Of a stretch of DNA of 9,030 nucleotides, positions 1-6,243 are shown one piece after another. The translations under genes were made by a program, and so were the position numbers. Below the pieces are notes generated by a model. The model saw only the letters and a list, made by a program, of their open reading frames with translations. It was not told where the DNA came from and searched no databases. The stretch is from Lysobacteraceae bacterium (GTDB lineage: Bacteria > Pseudomonadota > Gammaproteobacteria > Xanthomonadales > Wenzhouxiangellaceae). Each line of letters begins with the position of its first letter. The stretch's first letter is position 1. The stretch spans positions 1 to 9,030 of the forward strand of contig JAIVHD010000288.1 in NCBI GenBank assembly GCA_020201235.1, read 5' to 3'.

Positions 1-354
1 GTGCAAATGATCGGCCACCCCCGGTACGTGCGAGGCCATGACCACAAGATCGGCCTCGACGTCGTCGACCGCATCGATCAGCTTGTCGTCCAACTCTGCC
101 GGGACATCGGAACTGACCACCGATTTGCAGGCGGTTTCGATTGCATACTTGTCGCGCTGCTCGTGCGCGAACATGTTGAGTTCGGCATCGAATTTCTCGG
201 GGCTTTTCGCGACCCGATTCGGCACCGTGCCGTGGACTGCGACATAGCACACCGGGATGTCGTAGATCCTGGCCAGCTCGGCCGCGGTATCGAGCGCCTT
301 TTTCATTTCTTCTACGTGCTCCAGGTCAACCGGAACCATGATTTTCTTGTACAT
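1..354 (-). CDS. Universal stress protein (UspA family), 3' end outside window
   Basis: The first 118 residues are visible and the C-terminus lies beyond base 1. The N-terminus MYKKIMVPVD is the typical first beta strand of the Usp fold, with the conserved Asp at residue 10 that contacts nucleotide in ATP-binding members. It is followed by a helix rich in Glu/Lys and by a strand IPVCYVAVHG (33-42). Residues 101-109 (ADLVVMASH) match the strand before the nucleotide loop. That loop reads HVPG (109-112) where ATP-binding members have GxxG, so nucleotide binding cannot be assumed; the rest of the loop is outside the window. A good ribosome site (GGGAG, 364-368 on the minus strand) lies 9 nt from the ATG at 354. 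The gene starts 86 nt after the BCCT transporter in the same direction, so it is probably co-transcribed. In Halomonas elongata the Usp protein TeaD modulates the ectoine transporter TeaABC; a similar role here is inference. Confidence 0.88.
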   Translation of the reverse strand, partial: MYKKIMVPVDLEHVEEMKKALDTAAELARIYDIPVCYVAVHGTVPNRVAKSPEKFDAELNMFAHEQRDKYAIETACKSVVSSDVPAELDDKLIDAVDDVEADLVVMASHVPGVADHLH

Positions 355-378
355 CGATACGTTCTCCCAAAGGCAATG

Positions 379-418
379 GCCCGGCTGATCACGCTAAAGT
401 CACGACTGTCAGCCGGGC
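379..418. repeat. Intergenic hairpin between BCCT transporter and usp
   Basis: A perfect 10-bp inverted repeat (GCCCGGCTGA at 379-388, TCAGCCGGGC at 409-418) encloses a 20-nt spacer just downstream of the transporter stop and upstream of the usp ribosome site. Neither strand has a T-run after the stem, so it does not look like a standard intrinsic terminator. It could stabilise the transporter mRNA, partly attenuate usp expression, or be a protein-binding operator. The pairing is plainly visible; the function is unknown. Confidence 0.55.
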
Positions 419-440
419 GAAGGTTCAATGATGGCTGCGC

Positions 441-2063
441 TTACCGAGCCAGCGCCGCATTGTATGCAAGCAGCTTGCGCTCGTGATACAAACCGCGTCC
501 AAGGCTGACGCACATCGCTAGAAGAATGAACGTGAACGGCAAGCCGGTCGTGACCGCGCCGGCCTGCAAGGCCTGCAGCGCCGCGTTGCCGCCAACGATT
601 AGCAGAACCGCAGCGATAACGCCTTCCATAGACGCCCAAAAAACACGCTGGGCGACCGGCGCGGTGGTTTTGCCACCCGAGGTGATGCTGTCGATGACCA
701 ATGAGCCCGAATCAGACGAGGTCACAAAAAAGACCAGCACCAGACAAATCGCCAGAAAGGCGGTGATCCCGGTCAGCGGCAGTTGGCTCAGCATCTGAAA
801 CAGCGCCAGCGACGAATCACCGATACCGTCGGCCAGTGCGCCGACGTTCTGCGTGACCTGCTTTAAGCCGTTCCCACCAAAGGCGCTCATCCAGACCACC
901 GTGACCAACGTCGGCACGAGCAATACCGCAGTCAAAAACTGACGCACGGTGCGTCCTCTGGATACGCGGGCGATGAACATGCCGACAAATGGCGACCAGG
1001 AAATCCACCAGGCCCAGAAGAAAATGGTCCAGCTGTGGTAGAAGGTATCGTCCTCGCGGCCCACGGGGTTGCTCAACGGCAGAAGATATTCGACATAGCC
1101 GGTGACGGTGGTCGCCAAGCTTGAGAAAAACGAGGTCACAGTACCCGCGAAGATCACGAAAACCAGCAGAATCGCCGCCAGAACCATATTGATGTTGCTT
1201 AAAAGCTTAACGCCACCGTCGATGCCGCGAACTACCGAGACGATCGCAACCCCGGTGACACCGGTGATGATAATGACCTGCGTCTGGAGCCCGCCGCCAA
1301 TATCGAACAGGAAGGAAAAACCGCTGGCCGCCTGCTGTGCACCCAGCCCGAGCGATGTTGCAAGGCCGAAAATGGTCGCAAGAACCGCAAGCGTATCGAT
1401 CACATCACCGATCCACCCCCATACGCGTTCGCCCAGCAAGGGATAGAAGGTGGATCGTATGGTCAGAGGAAAGCCCTTGTTGTAGGTGAAAAACGCCAGC
1501 GCCAGCCCCACAACCCCGTAGATCGCCCACGGATGGAGGCCCCAGTGATACATGGTTGCACCGAGCGCCGCGGTTTTGGACTCCTCGGTGAAACCGGGGA
1601 TATTCAACGGCGTACCGAACCATTCGGTGAAGTAACCGACCGGCTCGGCCACACTCCAGAACATCAAACCGATGCCCATGCCGGCCGCAAACAGCATCGC
1701 AAACCAGGAGCCCACCGAAAAATCGGGCACCGCGTCTTCGCCGCCCAGTCGGATGCTGCCGACCGGCAGAACGATCAATGCAATACAGAACAGCACAAAG
1801 ATATTGCCGGCCGACAGGAACAACCAGTCGAACGTGGTTTGGACCCAGTTCCGGGCCGCCTCGAGCCCGACCTTGGACTGTTCCGGAAAAACCAGCGAGC
1901 CGATGACGAAGGCCACAATCAGAAACGCGCTTACGAAAAACACGGTGCTGTGTAGATCAAAGCCCCATTTTTCGATATTGTCCTGACCAATTTCGTAGTC
2001 GGTATCGTAGATATCTTCGATATTTTCGATTCGCTCTTGCATTTCTGACGTTTTTTCGTTCAT
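441..2063 (-). CDS. BCCT-family betaine/choline/carnitine-type transporter
   Basis: A secondary transporter of the inner membrane, expected to import a quaternary-ammonium osmolyte such as glycine betaine with Na+. Numbering counts an in-frame TTG at 2066 as residue 1 (541 aa); I place the start at the following ATG (2063), giving 540 aa. AAGGAG (2075-2080) is 11 nt from the ATG and 8 nt from the TTG, so either could be used. Twelve hydrophobic segments can be traced between about residues 40 and 525. Family signatures include GMGIGLMFW (129-137, the glycine-rich TM3 stretch of Na+-coupled members), HWGLHPWAIY (174-183) with W175, W180 and Y183 at the BetP aromatic-box positions, WAWWISWSPFVG (351-362) continuing into ARVSRGRT (366-373), and TSSDSGS (449-455) in TM8. 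The N-terminal tail of about 38 residues is strongly acidic, as in BetP, but the C-terminal tail is short (about 20 residues), so BetP-like osmosensing is uncertain. Porin lies upstream and usp downstream. Substrate is not settled by sequence alone. Confidence 0.95.
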   Translation of the reverse strand: MNEKTSEMQERIENIEDIYDTDYEIGQDNIEKWGFDLHSTVFFVSAFLIVAFVIGSLVFPEQSKVGLEAARNWVQTTFDWLFLSAGNIFVLFCIALIVLPVGSIRLGGEDAVPDFSVGSWFAMLFAAGMGIGLMFWSVAEPVGYFTEWFGTPLNIPGFTEESKTAALGATMYHWGLHPWAIYGVVGLALAFFTYNKGFPLTIRSTFYPLLGERVWGWIGDVIDTLAVLATIFGLATSLGLGAQQAASGFSFLFDIGGGLQTQVIIITGVTGVAIVSVVRGIDGGVKLLSNINMVLAAILLVFVIFAGTVTSFFSSLATTVTGYVEYLLPLSNPVGREDDTFYHSWTIFFWAWWISWSPFVGMFIARVSRGRTVRQFLTAVLLVPTLVTVVWMSAFGGNGLKQVTQNVGALADGIGDSSLALFQMLSQLPLTGITAFLAICLVLVFFVTSSDSGSLVIDSITSGGKTTAPVAQRVFWASMEGVIAAVLLIVGGNAALQALQAGAVTTGLPFTFILLAMCVSLGRGLYHERKLLAYNAALAR

Positions 2064-2101
2064 CAAAATACTGTCTCCTTGAATCCTGGTTCAGCCCTCA
2101 A

Positions 2102-2200
2102 CCCGCCTTATTCACCACGCACCGACTGTCTCACCGTCATGCCCCGCGTCTGCGGCACCTGGCGGCAGCTGGCCACGGGGGGGGTGGTGAATAAGGCAGG
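2102..2200. repeat. Palindromic repeat, copy A (short form) between porin and BCCT genes
   Basis: A 99-bp non-coding element with perfect 14-bp terminal inverted repeats: GCCTTATTCACCAC (2105-2118) and GTGGTGAATAAGGC (2184-2197). Pairing extends to 16 of 17 bp if the outer bases are counted. The interior carries the blocks GCGTCTGCGGC (2146-2156) and GGCACCTGGCGGC (2154-2166), both present in copy B at 4986-5160 in the same orientation but much further apart there. The right end lies one base from the porin stop codon (2202-2204), so the element sits in the porin-BCCT intergenic gap and would be transcribed as a hairpin. The shape suggests a MITE or BIME/REP-like dispersed repeat. No coding potential was recognised. 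Confidence 0.8.
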
Positions 2201-2201
2201 C

Positions 2202-3415
2202 TCAAAAGTAATAACCGATATTGATATTGAGCCGAGAGCGCCACTTTCCGGCGCTCAAAGCGTTGCGGCCGATTCCATCGCCGCCGGCGAACCACATGTT
2301 CTTGCCGGCGACCCAATCGAAATAGGCGAACATGCCGCCGGCCGATACCGAGCAGCCGGTGACATTCTGAATCGACTCGGCGCTGTTGCGCACTTTGGGA
2401 TCGATCCAGGTGAAGTCGTTGTAACAGATCACGCCCGTAACCGGACCGATCGAAGTCGCGAACGAACGCGCGACATTGGCCGAATACACATTGGCCTTGG
2501 CCGCCATCAGAAAAGGAAACTCGAACGCTCCGGTCTGGACAAACTGGTCGGAAACATTATTCGGGTTTTCCGGGTTGAACTCATACCTCAAACCTTGCAA
2601 TTGAAGGTTCCACGGCCCGACGTCGGCATTGACGTGACCGGCGATGGCGTAGCGAGAACCCTTTTTTTCGGTGATTCGATTAAAGATCTGCCCGCCCTGG
2701 AGACTCAAGCCGATATCGGCCGTGCCAAAATCACCCTGTAAAAAGCATAGTGGAATGTCCAGTCCTCGTTGGGTTCGTGGACCATCTTGATACCGGTGTC
2801 GTAATCGTCTTCGAAGCCCAGGTAATAGGTGCCACCGAACCAGAAACTATGGCTGGCAAACGGCAGCAAGCCGAACGGCACCTGGCTGATGCCGACCTGA
2901 ATCTGCGCCTGATCGTTAAATTCGTAACCCACCCATGCATGATGAATCGCCTGGAAGTCGTTGTAGCGACGCCATTCTGCACTCAGCAGCACATCGCCGA
3001 TTTTGCCATCAGTGTTGATGCGGAAAAGTTCGAACTCGAAGTCGCCGAAACGGTCCTTGTTCTGCTCATCGAAGTCGCGCCAGGCATAATTGAGGCGAAC
3101 CGCACCGCCAAAATCGATCTCCTGAATCCATTCGTCGCTGACGTTTTCGAGGTTGGAAATCCGCTGATCCAGCGCGGCCACCGTTTGTGGCGATTGCGGG
3201 TCGGTCTGCTGCGGGTCTTCGGACGTTTCCTGATTCTGCTCAAATCTGGAAAGCTGGGCCTGCATGCCGTCGAGCTGCCGCTTCATTTGTGCAATCTGGG
3301 TCCGAAGCTGCTCGATCTCGGATGGCTCCGGATCGGATTCATCCTGAGCCCAGGCAACACTCGCAACAGCCACAGACAGCAATATGGACACCGACCAGAA
3401 TCGAGTCGTTTTCAT
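2202..3415 (-). pseudogene. Outer-membrane porin (OprP/OprO-like), frameshifted
   Basis: The 5' frame (3415 to 2705, 236 codons) gives a signal peptide ending AWA|QD (residues 21-25), an N-terminal coiled-coil stretch (about 32-60, SEIEQLRTQIAQ onward) and then beta-barrel strands with aromatic/acidic alternation (from about 99, EIDFGGAVRLNY). The frame then runs out in a short unrelated tail after HYAFYR. The barrel continues in the -1 frame with GDFGTADIGLSLQGG and ends at 2202 in NINIGYYF, the terminal Phe typical of outer-membrane proteins. One extra base at the GGG run (CCC at 2734-2736 on the plus strand) would read AFYRGDFG and restore about 404 aa, a usual length for this porin type. 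Either the gene is recently inactivated or there is a sequencing error. A strong GGGAGGG ribosome site (3421-3427) precedes the ATG. Co-orientation with the BCCT gene suggests a role in osmolyte entry across the outer membrane. The substrate is not recognisable from sequence. Confidence 0.85.
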
Positions 3416-3472
3416 GACATCCCTCCCAGATTAGGCGTTGCAACCGGTAAGTTCTTCCAAAAATAACCGTAT

Positions 3473-3504
3473 TTCCGGGCCAAGCTTACCACCCCGACCC
3501 GGAA
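3473..3504. repeat. Inverted repeat in the porin/chorismatase divergent intergenic region
   Basis: TTCCGGG (3473-3479) and CCCGGAA (3498-3504) form a 7-bp inverted repeat with an 18-nt spacer, within the 229-nt gap between the divergent porin and chorismatase starts. It may be an operator for one or both genes, or chance in G+C-rich DNA. I could not assign convincing -35/-10 boxes on either strand of this gap. Confidence 0.3.
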
Positions 3505-3644
3505 GATGAACCAGTAATTGACCTCAAGCGATGCCCGCTGCGGGATTCAGATCAACCCGCCTGATGCACGCGCGCGACTTACGCTGCATGAGCTGCCCGC
3601 GTTTGGCGGTATCCTGTGCCACACCTTCGCACCTTGTCTGACTC

Positions 3645-4586
3645 ATGACATCCATGCCAACCGACGCTTTGTGCTACCGGTTGTCGGTCCAGCCCGAGCC
3701 GACCCGCAATGCGTTGCTGACGATCAGGCTGGATGGCCGCGGCTATCCCGACGGTCCCGGACTTGAATTCCTTGGCGGCGATTACGATCTCGAGTGCTGG
3801 AGCGCGCCGGACGATCAATTGCGCGTGCTGCTGATGTCCGAGCCCGACGACCCGGGCACCGACGCCGCACAGTCGGCTGAACGAATGTACCGGAACCTGA
3901 TCGAGCGACTGCGGGACTCGGAGTTCGGCTACCCGCTGCGGCTTTGGAATTATTTCCCGGCCATTAACCGAGGACGCGGCGACCAGGAACGCTATCGCAG
4001 ATTCTGCATCGGCCGCGGGCGCGCCTTGGAGGCGGCAGGTCTTGAAGACGCACGGATGTGTGCCGCGACCGCGATCGGCGGCCACCGAGCGATCATGCAA
4101 CTGGTCGCGCTGGTCGGTAAAAAACCCGGCATTTCGATCGAAAACCCGCGCCAGGTCAGCGCCTGGAATTACCCCAGAAGCTACGGCCCGCGCCAGCCGG
4201 CATTCGCCCGCGCAACCGGCATCCGGCTTGTCGACGATCGGGTCGGCCTGCTGATTTCAGGGACGGCCAGCGTGGTCGGACACGACAGCGCCCATGTCGG
4301 CGATGTCCTGGCCCAGACCGACGAGGCCGCCAGCAATCTTGATGCGTTGCTGGCGCATGCCGCAGCCGCACTCGGGCATCCCGGTCTTGCTCGTTTCAAT
4401 ACCAACAGCCTGGCCCGGGTCTACCTCCGACACGCCGCCGACTGGCCGCGGATCGAGCAGCGGCTCAGGAAGCGCTGGCCCGAACTCCGGTTTTGCGGCC
4501 TGCAGGGCGATATTTGCCGAAGCGAGCTGTTGATCGAAATCGAAGCCTGGCATGAGTCGCCCGACCCGCCTGAACACGCGCGCTGA
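3645..4586 (+). CDS. Chorismatase, FkbO/Hyg5/XanB2 family (hydroxybenzoate-forming predicted)
   Basis: A 313-residue soluble enzyme predicted to split chorismate into pyruvate and a hydroxybenzoate. Recognised family motifs: RLWNYFPAIN (99-108), RYRRFCIGR (116-124), ATAIGGH (141-147), ENPRQVSAWNYP (166-177) followed by YGPR (180-183), LISGTASVVGHDS (203-215) followed by HVGD (217-220), and GDICRSELLIEIE (288-300). E298 lies seven residues after C291, the same spacing as catalytic E334 and C327 of Hyg5. From memory of that family, the Cys favours the 3-/4-hydroxybenzoate-forming types (Hyg5, XanB2) over the dihydroxy-diene-forming FkbO type; this subtype call is inference. An in-frame TGA at 3639-3641 limits the start to 3645 or the ATG at 3654; no clear ribosome site is seen. 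Such proteins are often mislabelled pteridine-dependent dioxygenases. Hydroxybenzoate could feed ubiquinone or aryl-polyene (xanthomonadin-like) pigment, but no such genes are in the window. Confidence 0.92.
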   Translation: MTSMPTDALCYRLSVQPEPTRNALLTIRLDGRGYPDGPGLEFLGGDYDLECWSAPDDQLRVLLMSEPDDPGTDAAQSAERMYRNLIERLRDSEFGYPLRLWNYFPAINRGRGDQERYRRFCIGRGRALEAAGLEDARMCAATAIGGHRAIMQLVALVGKKPGISIENPRQVSAWNYPRSYGPRQPAFARATGIRLVDDRVGLLISGTASVVGHDSAHVGDVLAQTDEAASNLDALLAHAAAALGHPGLARFNTNSLARVYLRHAADWPRIEQRLRKRWPELRFCGLQGDICRSELLIEIEAWHESPDPPEHAR

Positions 4587-4634
4587 GTGCCGCCGCAGGT
4601 CCCGGCACAGCAAGCACCGAAGACACCGATCGAC

Positions 4635-4747
4635 TGTTGATCTTCTGCTGCGGCAAAGCCGGATTGGGCCAGATTCTCCGCTCTTCTTCGTTAAATAGGC
4701 CCACGATTGGCCTCAGCCCGGATTGGTTAAACCCGACCGACTCTCAG
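4635..4747. repeat. Decayed, shortened copy of the MITE-like palindrome
   Basis: The stretch shares an exact 21-base block (4655-4675) with the intact element (4843-4863), followed by a similar spacer and the same CGTTAAATAG (4689-4698 here, 4877-4886 there). Its right end GGTTAAACCCGACCGACTCT resembles the intact right end with several changes. The left terminal repeat is not recognisable, and about 40 bases of the right arm, including the inner inverted segment, are missing. It is therefore an older copy partly deleted. The bases between it and the intact copy (4748-4803) hold only a small 6-bp hairpin (4769-4784) and no gene. Confidence 0.75.
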
Positions 4748-4804
4748 TGACGCAAACTGCCGATTTACGCGCCGCAGCCGGCGCTTCCAGATGAGCCCAC
4801 CTTA

Positions 4805-4973
4805 CTAGGAGCCTGTCGGATTTAACGCTGATCTACTGCGGAAAAGCCGGATTGGGCCAGATTTCCCGCTCTTTTTCGTTAAATAGCCCCACTATTCGCC
4901 TCAAAAGATCGAAAAATCTGGCTCCAACCGGACTTTCCCTCGCTACGATCGGTTAAATCCGACAGGCTCCTAG
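4805..4973. mobile_element. MITE-like palindromic element with CTAG flanks
   Basis: The 169-bp span begins and ends with CTAG (4805-4808 and 4970-4973), readable as a 4-bp target duplication. Inside are perfect terminal inverted repeats GAGCCTGTCGGATTTAAC (4809-4826) and its complement (4952-4969). The symmetry runs through the whole element around base 4889: inner arms 4847-4864 and 4914-4931 pair with few mismatches, and AATAG/CTATT (4882-4886, 4892-4896) flank a 5-base loop. An unpaired stretch of about nine bases per arm (4827-4835) interrupts the stem. No transposase is encoded, so movement would need one supplied in trans by a related insertion sequence, whose family I cannot name from sequence alone. 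It sits in the gene-free stretch after the chorismatase. Confidence 0.85.
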
Positions 4974-4985
4974 TCCAACCGGAAG

Positions 4986-5160
4986 TATTCACCACCCCAT
5001 CGACTGTGGCCCCTATATGCCGCGCGTCTGCGGCGTTTGGCTCGGCCACGCATCCTCACCGGACAGGCGATTACGCCTCCCCGGTTGCATATCGTCCCGA
5101 AACGCCCCGGCCACGGCACCTGGCGGCCCCTTGTGACGGAGGGGTGGCGAATAAGGCGGG
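4986..5160. repeat. Palindromic repeat, copy B (long form) upstream of EAL gene
   Basis: This is the second copy of the repeat at 2102-2200, in the same orientation. The left terminal block TATTCACCACCCC (4986-4998, where base 4986 is T) and right block GGGGTGGCGAATA (5141-5153) are inverted repeats matching at 12 of 13 bases; the right end continues AGGCGGG as in copy A. The shared inner blocks GCGTCTGCGGC (5024-5034) and GGCACCTGGCGGC (5115-5127) are separated by about 83 bases more than in copy A, so either copy A lost, or copy B gained, an internal segment (about 5035-5114). The outermost left bases differ from copy A, and the MITE-like element ends only 12 bases away. No gene is seen in it. 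Confidence 0.78.
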
Positions 5161-5216
5161 CTTGGCAGGCCCGTGGAATCGAACCAGGATGTGGGCCTCG
5201 ACACCGTTTAAACCCG

Positions 5217-5233
5217 TTGGCACGATGCGTGCA
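5217..5233 (+). promoter_or_regulatory. Predicted sigma-54 (RpoN) promoter for the EAL gene
   Basis: TTGGCACGATGCGTGCA matches the -24/-12 consensus YTGGCACGN4TTGCW at 12 of 13 defined positions, with the GG (5219-5220) and GC (5231-5232) dinucleotides at exact spacing. Transcription would begin near 5244 and run into the EAL gene. It would need an enhancer-binding activator; no activator site was identified, and the upstream DNA is repeat. A sigma-70 reading (TTGGCA with TGTAAT at 5242-5247) needs a 19-bp spacer and is less convincing. Confidence 0.6.
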
Positions 5234-5304
5234 ATATCCTTTGTAATTAACAAGCCGCGCGTTTAAAGCCGGCGTCCACAATGACCGAGCAAGGGACTTC
5301 CAAC

Positions 5305-6084
5305 ATGTCGCATTCATTGAACCCGACTCATGCCGAAAAGCACGCTGTTGCGCCCACGTTTTCAGATTGCGTGGATCCGGGATTCACGTTTGCCTTTCAG
5401 CCAATTGTCGCGATCGACAGCCAACAGGTCCTGGGACACGAAGCATTGGTTCGCGGGCTTTCGGGCGAACCGGCAGCGGCCGTGATTGCTGCAATCGGTC
5501 CTGGAAACCGTTTTTTCTTCGACCAGATCTGTCGAATGCGGGCCCTCCACGTTGCCGCTCGCCGAAACATCGCCGGCGCAATTCACCTGAATTGTTCTCA
5601 CGTGGTTCCGGCCAACCTCGCCATCACGATTTCGGCAACCCGGGACTTTGCCGACGAGGTCGGGATTAATCCCAAACGGGTCGTGCTGGAGTTTGGCGGC
5701 CTGGCACAATTGGGCAACCCTCAGCAACTCTACAATGTGCACATTGAGGCCCAAAAGGTCGGCTTTCGTGTTCTGGCCGATAATTTCGGGGCCGGTGAAA
5801 TCGAGCTGAAACGTTTGGCCGTATTCAAACCGCATTTCGCCAAACTCGACCGTACGCTGATCGCGCAAATCGAAAGCAGCCCACGGCGACAGGCGCTGGT
5901 GCACGGCATCGTCGCGACCTGTTCATCGCTGGGCGTTCGGTTGATTGCCAGCGGAGTGGAGCGCCCGGAGGAACGCGATTGGCTCAGAGACGCCGGGCTC
6001 AGGCTGGCACAGGGCTATCTGTTTGCCCATCCGGGCTACGCAGGCAAGCCCGACACCGAGCCGCACCACAGCAAGGCGGCCTGA
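5305..6084 (+). CDS. Stand-alone EAL-domain protein with degenerate c-di-GMP phosphodiesterase site
   Basis: The protein is almost entirely an EAL domain of the sort fused to BLUF in BlrP1, with no N-terminal sensor domain and no membrane segment. Numbering counts the in-frame ATG at 5281 as residue 1 (267 aa). I prefer the ATG at 5305 (residue 9, 259 aa) because AAGGGA (5291-5296) lies 8 nt before it and none precedes 5281. Motifs: FAFQPIV (37-43), HEALVRG (53-59, EAL Glu E54), HLNCS (102-106, N104), VLEFGG (135-140, E137), ADNFGAG (166-172), FAKLD (186-190, K188), ASGVER (223-228) and QGYLF (244-248). The second Asp of the usual DDFG is Asn168, and the first Glu of the usual AEGVE is Ser224; both help bind metal or catalyse hydrolysis in active enzymes. 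Loss of c-di-GMP hydrolysis is likely, with a binding or protein-interaction role as in other degenerate EAL proteins. A predicted sigma-54 promoter lies upstream. Confidence 0.88.
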   Translation: MSHSLNPTHAEKHAVAPTFSDCVDPGFTFAFQPIVAIDSQQVLGHEALVRGLSGEPAAAVIAAIGPGNRFFFDQICRMRALHVAARRNIAGAIHLNCSHVVPANLAITISATRDFADEVGINPKRVVLEFGGLAQLGNPQQLYNVHIEAQKVGFRVLADNFGAGEIELKRLAVFKPHFAKLDRTLIAQIESSPRRQALVHGIVATCSSLGVRLIASGVERPEERDWLRDAGLRLAQGYLFAHPGYAGKPDTEPHHSKAA

Positions 6085-6090
6085 GCCGCC
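6075..6090 (+). repeat. Hairpin across the EAL stop codon
   Basis: GGCGGC (6075-6080) and GCCGCC (6085-6090) form a 6-bp G+C-rich stem with a 4-base loop CTGA that includes the stop codon. No T-run follows, so termination is not assured; chance is possible in this base composition. Confidence 0.3.
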
Positions 6091-6184
6091 GCAGCGTAAG
6101 CCGAAAACACCTCCTACCCAGACTTTGCCGCTCGCCCGGTGCCGGGTGATGTCATCGAAACGTCAGCAACCGTTAACAAATCTG

Positions 6185-6212
6185 TTGCGCACGGCTTGCA
6201 TGATGATAGTAT
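6185..6212 (+). promoter_or_regulatory. Possible sigma-70 promoter for the PAP2 gene
   Basis: TTGCGC (6185-6190) and TAGTAT (6207-6212) are separated by 16 bp, with start of transcription expected near 6219. This would place the ATG at 6211 inside the -10 box and so supports the GTG at 6244 as the real start. Both boxes are imperfect. Confidence 0.35.
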
Positions 6213-6243
6213 GAGTTTACGTGCGGCAATTAACAGGAGTTCA

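Noticed and set aside
2079..2741. A 220-codon open frame on the plus strand across the porin 3' half and repeat copy A.
   Set aside because: It is antisense to a clear porin barrel sequence, runs through a repeat, and shows no recognisable domain.
2720..2745. Programmed -1 frameshifting in the porin.
   Set aside because: No slippery heptamer lies in the correct frame at the junction, and porins are not known for this mechanism.
2750..3466. A 238-codon plus-strand open frame opposite the porin 5' half.
   Set aside because: The minus strand has a signal peptide, ribosome site and porin strands; the plus frame is a by-product of G+C-rich codon use.
4465..4704. A short minus-strand open frame reading GLFNEEERRIWPNPALPQ, echoed in the intact palindrome.
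   Set aside because: The differences between the two repeat copies change amino acids and one gives a stop, so the likeness reflects the shared DNA repeat rather than a conserved protein.
5034..5114. Interior of repeat copy B as a small RNA or gene.
   Set aside because: No start, stop, promoter or terminator arrangement was seen; it contains only a small GGCG-ATTA-CGCC palindrome and is best treated as part of the repeat.
5165..5190. On the minus strand TGGTTCGATTCC followed by ACGGGCCTGCCA resembles a tRNA T-arm and 3' end.
   Set aside because: The T-stem has a mismatch, the acceptor spacing to CCA is off by one, and no D-arm, anticodon arm or matching 5' acceptor strand is found upstream. 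It could be a tRNA fragment left by integration, but nothing else supports that.
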